From contig CP034975.1 of assembly GCA_004026145.2 (NCBI GenBank), positions 8,648,686 through 8,712,685 on the forward strand: a stretch of DNA of 64,000 nucleotides, written 5' to 3'. The translations under genes were made by a program, and so were the position numbers. This document shows, one piece after another, positions 24,124-36,100 of this stretch (the first letter of the stretch is position 1; each line of letters begins with the position of its first letter). The notes under the pieces were generated by a model. The model searched no databases, was not told the DNA's origin, and saw only the letters and a program-made list of their open reading frames with translations. Source of the stretch: Takifugu bimaculatus. Its lineage: Eukaryota > Chordata > Actinopteri > Tetraodontiformes > Tetraodontidae.

Positions 24124-27100
24124 ATGACTGCTCTGACAGAACCATCAGCAAAGGAAAGAGTGAAAACCAGTGTTAGAACCTCTTCAGCTTCTGCAAAAGG
24201 TAACATCTCTGAGAAATGAAACGTGAAATGATTTATGATTTTTTTGAGTTGTATTTTTCCCCTTGGTAAAACCTTTTTACCCTCATTTCAGTGTCTTCGT
24301 GGTTCCAGCGCAAAGGAAATGACACAATAGATCAAGACAGGCGGCAAAACACAGAGACCGAGATGGACATGCAGCCAAAGACTGAGGCAAAAGGTTTGCG
24401 AGGTGTGAAGACAAAAACGCATCAAAGAACTGACTGCACACAGAAGCAAAAGTTTAGAAATCCTCTCCAACCGTGGCTGGTTAAGCCTTCAAGGAAAACA
24501 AACGGGGGTGAAATGCACGACACCCAAGAGGATCCAGACATGCCAGATGCCTGTGATCTTCAAAGCACCTCAGATCAATTCATGGATTACCAAAAATCTG
24601 CTCTGTCTGACTCTGATGAAGAGACCCAACCCTTGACCCCACAAGACCTGGATGAATGCAGTCCTGTGGCAAAATGTTCCAAGGAACAAGACAGAGAAGC
24701 AAACCCGATAAGCTCTGGGGCATCTGCCAAGAAAACTACCAAAATAACTGACTTCTTTCCTGGAAGCACCTCCAGAAGTTTACCTGTGAAACGACGCAGA
24801 GCAGAGAAAGAAAATACAGACATGGAAACCAACCAAGATGGCCAAGCTAATGTCAAATGGATGGGGACACCAATCAATGAGCTAAAGAGACTGCCTGAGT
24901 GTGGTGGACCACTTCCTCCTCTGAAGGACATCCCCGGCATGCACACTGTGATGATAAGGGTTTGAGTTGTTTATTTACTATTTAAATGCTTGAGGCAGTT
25001 TCCAAATGTTTGATAGTTAAATGGTTTATTGTTGGGAGGACTGATAGCGTGGTGATAGCGTGGTAATAGCGTTCATTTTCATTCTCTCCTTTAACAGACA
25101 GACCTTCTTCGGAAAGGTAAGGTTCCTGTTCCATATCCAGCTGTCTTTGAGGATACTTGGGATGACGTCCATGTCAAAATGCCTTGTTCAAGTAGTAACC
25201 TGTTTCCTGTGGAAGATGAGGTATATATTTCCAGTCATTAACTTGCTAAACAGAACTGTAGAGATAGATATTTATTTATAAGTAACAATAAATGACACAT
25301 TAACCTATGATGGCTTTTTCTTAAAAGGGTTTATGCAATTTTGCTCTCATAAATCCTAAGAGCAATCACAGCTGATCTACCACTCTGTCCATTAGTACGT
25401 TACATTCAATCGAATAAATAGTGGGGTTTTTATACATGTAGGTGTGGGAATTACAAAACTTAATAAGTCTGTCAAGAAATAAAAAAATGAAGATTTTTGC
25501 ATTCATTCTTCAAATATTGTTTCTACACAGGAGACACATCAGCGGCAGAATATGAGTCGGTGGGAATTGGTCAACGACGCTTTAAACGAGGATTTTACAA
25601 GTCTTTCTGATTTACAGGCACGTTTGTGTGTAGATGTTGTTACGGGACAAAACCACGTGGTGGCAGCATTGGCCCAAAATTCAAAATCCTGAGATATTGG
25701 AATATTGAATAAGCCGTCACGGTTTCTCACTTTCAGATTCCTTTTGGGTCACTATTTTTTCTTTTTATTTTGTTTGTGACAGAATGCCATATTGAAATAC
25801 AATGCCTCAAACGCCAAGAAATGGGACTTCTCTGCATTACGTGTGTACTGCACTCAGGTAACTAATAATAATTACTTGCTGGATTGTGTGGCTCAAATTG
25901 TATTTGTTTTAAGAAGTCACTGAAGTGTTTGCAGGAGGGTAATAAAATACAAATCAACATAAAGAACTTAACCTATATAAAAAAAAGGCTTTTGAAGTGT
26001 CTTTAGCTTCACAGGTGATTATCACAGGTGATATAGCAGACTTCCTAGTATTGGTATCTAAAGTTCTCCAAAGTTCAGCTTTTATTTAATTCTTTGGTGA
26101 GGAGCCTGTCAAATTTATCCAAGAGCAACTACGAAAGGTTGGGGGAAAATATTGCTTTAATGATTTGTCCCCTGCGTTTACCTTGTAAAGTACTTTTTAT
26201 GGTTGTTCTTTATGCAGTGTTGCACTGTTATTTATTTTTAGGCCAAGTGTAAATCAGGTCTGTGTTGTGTCATGATAGCCAGAGCATTGCTGGTTCATTG
26301 GTTCTCTTCTCCAGACTCAGAAAGGCTGTTCATCATCTTTTGTCATGATCGCCTCTGTGTAGAGAAACAGAGAGGACTGTTGGACTGTCTGGTCCATGAA
26401 GCAGAATAAGACTGCTCCATTTGGAGTGATGAGGTGTGTTTTTACAGTATTTAATATATGAAGCACCAAACTCTGAGTAGACAGGTAATAGAATTTGCCT
26501 TTTTTACATGAACATGTCCTCTGTGCTGTGACATAATGTAAAAAAAAAAAGGCTCAGGGGCGTGTTGTAGTGATTTTCCCATCTCTGGGGGGGAAAAAAC
26601 CATGCAGCTCTTTTTAACCTGCTGTTTCAAAGGTGTTCTTGTCAGTTTTGCTCAGGAACAATAATAGATATCGCAAGGAAAATGTTGCAGATTTGAAGCG
26701 AGAATGCAGAGAAACAATTTCATGTTTTGCCAAAAGGTCACTTTTAGTAACTTGTCAGAAATGGCTGACAGGACATCCTGGAGAATGCTTTATTTCAGTA
26801 GGGTGGGGCTGAAGCAATTGTGTCCCCTATGTATGCCATAAATCATGCTACACTTTGAATTTTATTAGTATAAATCCAAGTATGCTGGAGGTCAGACATA
26901 TAGATGTTGCCACTGAATTTGAATTGCATCTCCTAGGATGACAAACTAAAACGAAAGTAAAAGTAAATTACATCTAATTTAAACTTGCAGTTGAAGATGG
27001 ATACAACACAAATTCCCACTTGTGAATTTCAGCCTGTGTTGAGGTAACAAAGCCACGTCCGCCCCGGTTAATGCATCATGGCAAATTTGATAGTTTGTCC

Positions 27101-30100
27101 TGCCAAAGTTTTCCTATTGCTTCTATCTTTTACAGAATGTGTTTACAGTCCTTTTAAAACAGTTCCGTCTAATATTCCAGGAGGGCAGCTCAACCTATGC
27201 TAGTAGGAACAGTAGAATGTCTGAGAGAAAATAACACCTCACCTCCACAGAAAAAGTGCAGTGCTGTTAATAATCCCCATACAATTATACAGCAGGCCAG
27301 AAAACACCATCCTAACTGCTCCATAAAATAAGGAATGACATATGGTGTAATGGAGATGCCGGGCTGGGCAGCAAGATGATTTTGAGTATTGGAGAACCGT
27401 AGGCTTGAATGACATAGAGTGACGGGGCAGACGCCTCCATTGAATATTCATTCCAACATGCACAAGTTATGAATAACTGAGAAGCTGTTGATGGACAGCA
27501 CTGGTTTTGTTGATTCCTCTTTAAGGCCAGACGCTGTTGTATCCGCAGTGCCGAGCTTTATCTTACCACGGCTGTACTTGCAGAGGCAGCGGAGTGGCTG
27601 GTTTGTTGTGTGGAACTGGAGGGAATCGGAGCAGAAAGCGGCATATTAAAGCCTGCAGGAAGCTCTCTTTTTCTCTGTTTACACTCCCGATTGGTTACTT
27701 TGTCAGTACGTTGTGATGTACAAGCCTGTGTCCATTCATTCATTTAGTTTAGTTCATTTGATGCGCAGTCTCCTGATTTAAAGAGCACGGCTTATACTGT
27801 CTCGGCTATATCCGTCACCTCCCCCCGTCTACTGCCTGCATTTATTACACCCATAGGAGCAGTTTATGATGTCACCCAGGTCATTACTTATGACAGTGTT
27901 TAGTCAGGCTTCCTTTGGGGTAATATAAATATTCCAGGCTAAACCACCAGTCAAGGCCCCTTGAATACGCCGTCCTTTCTTTTTCCACAGCTTAGTCATT
28001 TGCATCTCTTCCAGGATGACTGTTTAATCAGCTGGCATGGCTGCACAGCCTTGATGAAACTGCTCTGTGATTGATCATTCTGACATTTTGCAGGCAATAT
28101 GGGCGTTAATATAGGTTGCGTATGTTGTTTGAGATGTGTTCGGGGGCAACAGTGCCGTGAAGTCGGGAGAGGTTGTCACTTTACAGATATATGTGGCATT
28201 TCTGAGTTTGTAAACCTAAAAATGTATTCATTATAATGATATATTGGGTTACTTGTCACTAAAGCTGTTATCGGTCATGTAAGGTTTTCTTCGGCAGGAT
28301 TGATAACTGTGTCTCCCAATATGTGTTATAGCAGGATAAGTATTGCAATTTATTCCATGTGTAAGCATTTAGCTCTTTGTGGTTTCATACTTGATTAATT
28401 ATTTCTTTATTTTAAAACTGCATGGATTTATTCGTGTAGCTCAGTGCGATCACAAACGACTCGTTCCAGAATGCCACAGCCTGTGTTTGGTTTGAGGCAA
28501 GTTAAGGTGAACGGATCTCTTGCTCTCTCCAAGGTCCTGGAACCGGACGCGGCTGAATCTCTGTTTGACTCCCTGCTGCCAGACATGGTGCAATTAGCAC
28601 TGCGAGCATCTGAGCTCTGCACCAAGGTAACGGTGAACACCATACGGCTGACAGTGACTGACCGGGCACATGTTAATCCCTGAGGTCATGACAGTTAATC
28701 CAAAAATAGTTAAATGGCTAGTATCTCTGTCATTGGCCTTTTTTAGCCTGATTTTTCCAGTGGTTTATTGTCTTTTTATAATTTTAAAACTCAGTTTTAA
28801 ATAATCTTATGCTATCTTTTTTTTCTATTTAGCTCTACACAGCAGCTTTGGCCAAGTCCTGATTTTAAATGTGCTTTATGAATAAACTTGGCCAGGATTG
28901 GTTGGTTGGTTGTGGATGCTAAAGATTTTATTCCCCCTGCATCCATTTGGTTAAACCTCCATATTTCTAATCCTAGTCCAAATTATGTAAATCAGATGCT
29001 TGTGCGTTGTGTGCATTGGTGTATTAGTCATTCCAGTCCCACGATTGGTGCTACACACACACATTTATCCAGAGTGTGTCACTTGTGATGAAGGACGAAA
29101 ATTGTTTGTAATTATGACTGATTCAAGAAGCGCTGAGCGGTAACAAGGTAGCGAAATTAAGCGACGCACTTCAACGTCTCGTCTGATCAATTGACAAAGC
29201 AAATGACTTTGACCTTGCTTCGCTGTATGTCTGTTCCACCTCTAGGCGATGCCGCTCCTCAAGGCAGGCATGACGCACTCCATCACCATGTCTCAGGAGC
29301 AGGTGGCATGTCTGCTCGCCAACGCCTTCTTCTGCACCTTCCCCCGACGCAACTCCAGAAGTAAGGAGTACTGGAATTACCCCGATATCAACTTTGTCAG
29401 GTGAGGCTGGAGGTTCAGGTCCCTGCAGATCAGGAATACACGAGCAAGCTTTCGAGGCAAAGATTGTCCGGGTTGCGTAATATGAAATGCGCCACATCGC
29501 CGTTCAGTCATGCGCTCCATCTCTGTTGGCATCACAATGTAATTACTGAAATGGACCAGAGAATTTCATTAACATTGACTTGTGGCTGCTTTTGCCAGTG
29601 AACAAGGCCTTTGGCTGGCATTGCAGAAGGCAGGAACAGAACCCAGTGGCGTCAGCATTTCATTCAGATAAAGGTTTCTTTAGCTAAAATGATAAATGGA
29701 GCCCAGTTTAGAGGCTGCTGGTAAAAAGCCAACTCAATCTCAACGAGCAATTGGAGGGAACAACGTTAGAAGAAAGATTATAGATTTGCCTGATGATAAA
29801 TCTTTACATTCCTCACTTGATGGATGGGGGAAAAAAAATTTGTCTTTTTTTTCTGCATTTCATTTGCAGGAATAAATTTCATTTCCTCGGTCTCTTCTTG
29901 AGAGACAAATCAATCCGGAGGGTACTGAAGGATTGAACAAATATTTGTCAGTCTCACCTCTCTTTAGTACATATTTGCCATTTAAATCATTTTAAATATA
30001 CTGTAGCAAACATTTACCTATTTACATCCTATCTTTTTGCAGATCCATAGTGGGATGTATTGATGTTATATAATGTATAAGTTCTCTGCTCCTTGAAGGC

Positions 30101-33100
30101 CATATTACATTTTCTTACTAAAAGCCTGCTCTCATGAGTAGCCAGCTTGTGTCAAAAGATTTTTTGGCCCCGGGACAATGTGGCATACGATTGTTCCTAG
30201 AGGCCACGGTGACAAAGTAATAAATGCAGGAGTTGACTTCAATGAAAGGGTTTCCTCGACCCTGAAGGGCTCTAAGTGCATCCAGCTTTTCTCATTATTT
30301 CATTTCCCTCGCATGTTTTTTTTTATTTTTTCCACAGAGGTTTTGCTGCTGAAGGCACATTTAAACCTGCAGCTCACAACCAGCAGCTTTGTGTGTTTTG
30401 TTTTGTCCCCATGTTAGTTTTAGGGGCTGGGAGACCCATTTTGCCACCTGAGGACAGTGTTGCTTTAAAAGGACACAGGGATTCTTAATGTATCCTTGAG
30501 GAAGGAGCCCTGCTTCCCCGTGTTCTCCTTTTTTGTGTGAGTGCGCTGAAGTACCATGAGTGTGACTCTGAGATGGAGAGCCTGAGGCAACTCCATTGTC
30601 CTAACAGTGAAGGAACTCCTACATAATCGGCCCGTAACTGAAAGGGAAACTGAGTGAGAGATGAACTAATTTACATCAAATATTAAAGCATGACTGAATT
30701 CACGTGGCCAACCTGGAAGCCTTGATTTTCTGTGGCAGCGTCTTTGATTTTCTTTTTTTTTTGGGGGGGGGGGCTGTATCAATGGTGCAGCATAAAGCGA
30801 TGAGTTCACATTTTTCTCACTGTACCCTCATAGAAAATGTATTTTAATTTGTAATTGCTTCCCATTAGGCTGTTTGAGAGCTCTTCCTCGAGAAAGATCG
30901 AGAAGCTGAAAACCATCATGTGCTATTTCAAGAGTATAACAGAGCGAAGTAGGTGTTCGGATTTATAATTTGCTATATCATTTGTGAGACCCTGCTAATA
31001 TTTATCATCTATGTTTGGCTTCTTAGTGCCAACTGGACTCGTTACATTCACAAGAAAAAGGCTGGGCAAGCCTCCCGACTGGAAAAGGTCTGTTCCCATT
31101 ATAACCAAAGGGAGAGATTGCATAAAAGAAAGTGTTATAATGTAACATGAATTATTTAGTCTGCTTAGAGCTTAAATCAGGTGTTTTGTAAGTTATTCAT
31201 TTTATGTTTTCAGCTCCCAGATAAGGCTCACAAAGCTCCACATTACATGTGAAGGTACCATTGAGGATGACGGTTACGGAATGCTTCAGGTAAGAAGCTG
31301 ACAAGTCAATCTGAGCAACTAGGACAGAATGCTGTCATTTGGACTCTTTTTTTTTTGAGACTTCAGTACTTTTCAGTGGAGGAGCTCTTGCTTTTCATTC
31401 TGCCAGTCAATTGCTGAGTCCAAATATTGCGGAGATTTTCATCCAGAATGCTTACTGCTGCTGAAAAGGCCTTTGAGGGAGCCTTTGACGCGTTGCTGGG
31501 GCCCGGGGGTCGAGGCCTCTGAGCCTCTTCTGCTCTCTGTGTCGGCTGTGCTCCCTTTACGCTGACAGGCTAGCCCGCAGTGCATTTCACCTTTTGTCCG
31601 CCTCTAGTTGCCACAAACTGACAGTTGACGTGCACACATGACCAGCTTCGGGGCGCTCCATGGCCCGGATTGATGGACGATCTACTGGGAAGGGGATGGT
31701 GCTGACAGCCTGTCAAAGCACACTTTAGTGGCTGGCTTGCTGTCCCAGAGTTGAGCGACTACTTTAGGGAGCACTGCTCTCAGACTTCAGCTTGCCTCTT
31801 TGCAGCTCCTTCCTTTGGGTCATGATGGCTTCGTCTGGGTTCTCTACAGGCCAGTGAGCAACAACCGTCCGTCCTGAAATTTGATTACACTCTTATGTTC
31901 CACGTGATTGCTTCCTGACAAGCAATGACTTTGTCAGGCCTCTGTCTGAGCTGGAATGATGAAATGTGCGCTTTCTTTGTAATCCACGATCGAGTCGAAA
32001 CATAAAAAAGATGAATTGAATTTACCCAGAGATCAGCCCACAGATCAGAAGAGACACAAGCAGCAAAAGACATCGCAGGCATCAGTCAATCAGTTTGCTA
32101 GCTGCTGCGCGACTCAGTAGCTCACTTTGGCACAAGGGGCAGCCTTAGTCTAAGGTTTCCAAAACACGTCATTTATCAGTGTTCAATAGGCTTTTCTTTG
32201 TCATCACTCCCTTGATTCCTAGGTGGATTTTGCAAACCAGTTTGTCGGGGGAGGAGTCACCAGTTCCGGTCTTGTTCAAGAGGAAATCCGATTTCTGATC
32301 AACCCTGAACTAATCGCTTCCCGCCTCTTCACTGAAGCGTTGGAGGATAATGACTGTCTGATCATCACAGGTCAGTGGAGTAAACATCCTTACTTTGACT
32401 GACATTTAACTGAAATGATTGTACAACTAAAGAAGTGGGTTATACAGATTTGATTGACGAATCCCGCTCCTGACATTCTTGACCTTTAATTTTTAAAGAA
32501 AACCATTTTTTACGACACACACGGCATGGGATGCACCTCACCTGCCTTCAATTTACCCCATCTGGGCTCAGCATGGGGGAAAAGTGTGTGGCAATTGTGC
32601 TGTTTTTTGTGCCTGCTTGTCACATGTTTCTTTTTTGATTGGCTGCAATTGGAGGTGGCACATCAGTTGAGACGGCACTCCTGATTGTTCTCTTGGGTCT
32701 TTTTATTTTTTTTAACAATTTCCACTGACTGCAGTATTGAGCGGTTACAATGACAAACAAGGTTGACCTCAGACTGACTCGTGGGGGGTAAAAGCACACA
32801 CTTCAGGAGTCCCACCAGGAGGCTGATTCCTCCTGTCTTTATTTCCTTTTTTAAACCTGTCTCTCATTTTGTCTAGGCTGTGTTTACCTGATTGTGTTTA
32901 GTGGCACAAAATCAATGTTTGCTAACAGAATATTCAGTCAAAACTGAAAATGGGGTAGAAGTTTATTTTCCTTTTCTAACAACACAGTTTAAATCAATGA
33001 TGTGGAGATTTTACAGCTGGGTTGCTAAAAATAATGGGTAACAGTATTTGTATCATTCATGCATTTAGAACATTGCTCGCCTCGTCTTCTAAACTGCTTT

Positions 33101-36100
33101 ATCCCTTTCGGGGTCACGGGGAGGGTGCGCGATTGGCGAAGGCGGGGTCCACCCCTGGATGAGTTGCCTGTTCTTCCCAGGGCCCTATATGGGCATTTGT
33201 GGGTTTGGTGCCTTGCTCAAGGGTACCTTGGCAGTGCTCTGAGGGGGTTCTGGCACCTTCCCTACTACCAGAACGCCTTCCAGGTTTTGCCTGGACTGGA
33301 GCTCGAACCGAGAACCCTCTGCTTCGCAGCACAGTTGCCATCAGACTGAGCTACATGCTGTCATGTGTTAAATAGATATTTCCAGACAGCTCCATGAAAA
33401 CACATATTAAACCTTTGACATAGAGGGATAAAAGATGTCAAACTGCTCAGTGAGACAAAATAAAAAGCCTCACTTTTCTTCTCTTTCATTTATATTTATT
33501 TCAAATTCCTTAACATTACGTAACCTGTAGCATGGTTTTGATTAACATGAGTGGTTTGGTGGTTCTAACCCTTTCTGAGTGCAGGCTGTAGAGACGCCAC
33601 CTTCCTGATAAGCAGTCCAACCACAACGTCAGGTCTTCCTTCAGCAGAGTCACCTTCAGGCTCCTTCTTCCTGGCCGTCATCCCCTCACTTCCACTACTT
33701 AACTTTATTACGGTGGCCGAGAATTCATTACAGTTGGAAGACCTACCCAAGACCTGCTCTGCTAATGCACTCTTCTATTCCATCATCTTTATTAAACCCA
33801 GCCCATATCCCCCCCCCCCACTGTAAAGGTCCAAGCTGCTGCATTGTGGCTGTGGGGTAAATCACATTTCTCACTGACATGTTTGTCTTACAGTAGGGAC
33901 ACTAATGGATTGTTTCCCTGCACTGAATTTGCAACCTAATTGAATTTTCCTTGATTGCTTGATATGTACCGTAGCTGCCTTCAGGATGGTCAAAACTATA
34001 AATAGCATTGCTGAGAAGAAAAGATCCGCTCAGTTCTTCAGACTAGACCGGATGTTAACAGAAATTGCACCTTTTTTAAAACAACAGTCTTGCTCGGTCT
34101 CATTTTATGGTGGTTTACTGTTGGACTGGACAGCGTTTCAGAAATGTATTGCCATTAGATGAATAACTCGGTTAAATTAAACAAGAAGCTGCTGACAGAT
34201 GAGGGCTTTTTGTTGTGGTTTTCAAAGAAACCAGGTGGTGGCTGAATATATGTTTATGTATTTTCTATTCCTTGTTTTCACTCACAATGAGGTGCATCTC
34301 TGGCATTTGACAGCGTCTGATTTTGTCCGTCCCAAATATGAGATGTGCTGACACATTTACACATGAATGGAACAACCTTCAGGATTATTGTTATTGTACC
34401 TGGTGGTTTTTATGTCGTTTTCTTCCAGTTTGGACCAATTTAACCAGCATATCATCTGTCTTTCACTGCAATTCAGTTCTGAATCACAAATAGGTTCCAT
34501 GAAATATCTGTCTCTTATTGTTTGTGAAGGTTGCTCCTTTGATACGCAAATTGTTGATGGCAGAGTTTGATAATGTTGGTGGATCATTGAAGGGCAGGTG
34601 TTTATATAGTTTCAATTTGAGTGTAACTAAATATTGCCTATGGCAACATAAGCAAGTGCTGGCAGTTTTTAAAACTTTCTTTTTGGAAAATCCTTCCACA
34701 ATCAATCATTGGGCTTTCTAGGTAGGTTTTTTAGACTAAAAAAGTCACTCTGAAACTCTAATGTAAGCACTTTTTTAGAGTCTGACTGAATTATCGGTAA
34801 GTTAAGGTGCAGGTTAATGAAGAGAAACATTTCAGTGCATCTGTCAATTTATTACGCTGACAGTAATAACGTGACTACACATGGATGGCAGTTAATTAGT
34901 GTTTAAATAAATCACTGCGTTCCGGTTGTTGCACATCAGTTTTATTTTAATGGCTATGGTGAGAGCTAAATATGTCATTTCAGCTATTTTATATTAATAC
35001 AGGGTGAAATTCAGGTTGATTATCAGTGATTGTGTAATAGTCTGGCAGGGAAATTATGTTCTAGGCATTCCCTTTTTCCATGCGCTCCACCTAATACCTG
35101 CTCATTGAGGCCCCACTACTAATCATTTGGCTTATTCAGTGAGTGCTCTTAACCCGTGCTTCTAATGAGTGCTAATCAATGGGTTCCACTGATTTGTGGC
35201 TGTTTGTTTAGCTGCACTTTTGCCTCGCCCCCCTCTGTTTCCTTGTTATGGTGACAAGTGTGCTCCTGTGATCCGGCTCTCGGTCCCCGAGTCCTTTTTT
35301 TCTTTCAGGATTCTACTGTCTGGGTGGGTGGAGAGGGTGTCTCCTGATGCTCAAGACCTTTGCTGATTAGATTGAATTGTTACTGCATGTACATGCATGT
35401 ATGTTCATTTGCACACCCCAATTCTAATAATATTGGGATGTTGTGTAAAAGGTAAATAATAAGAATTTGGCCTGGCATTGTCTTGCTAAAATAGGCAGGG
35501 ATGTCTCTGAAAGACGTTTGGATGGCATGGATGTGTCTTTATTTAGGACTGTAGGTGATAAAATCCCTAATTACTTTGCAATTTAGGGACGCTGTTTTTA
35601 TACCCAATCATGACATTCACTCATTTACCTCATTAACCTGCAGGCCAACGTTAAGGCCATGTTTGGGTTCCTTTACCATAATAAGGCTTCATTCACACTC
35701 TTCCAGACATGACTGCACTCCCAATGTTTGATTATGGTGATGTCATTTAGAAAATGTCCTCCAAGCATGCCCTTTAGGAACTGGATGCCCTCCACCATTC
35801 AACCATCCGTTATGCCTCTGGTGCACTTTTTTAGAACCAACATAGTGATCACTAAGAGCTGCAAGCTGCAACGGTCCCTAGTTGACTGTTGTACAGTGCC
35901 TGTTGATTCCCCTCTACTCTATATATACTAGTTGTTTATGTTGTATGTGACTTCATTGTCATCTCTTCGTTGGTTGTATGGCTGTCTTGGGTTCAAGTGT
36001 GCTGCTTTGTTTTTCCTTATGCTGGGTCATCATTGGAAATGATGAGAAGCTGTTCCTAATTGGTCTTCCTGGAAAAATAAAGGTGAGATACAGAAATGGA

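Noticed and set aside
24587..24946. 119-codon minus-strand open frame
   Set aside because: Antisense shadow of parg exon 2.
33059..33349. 96-codon frame and a possible tRNA gene
   Set aside because: Falls entirely within the SINE; box A/B motifs belong to its tRNA-derived head, and the cloverleaf cannot be completed.
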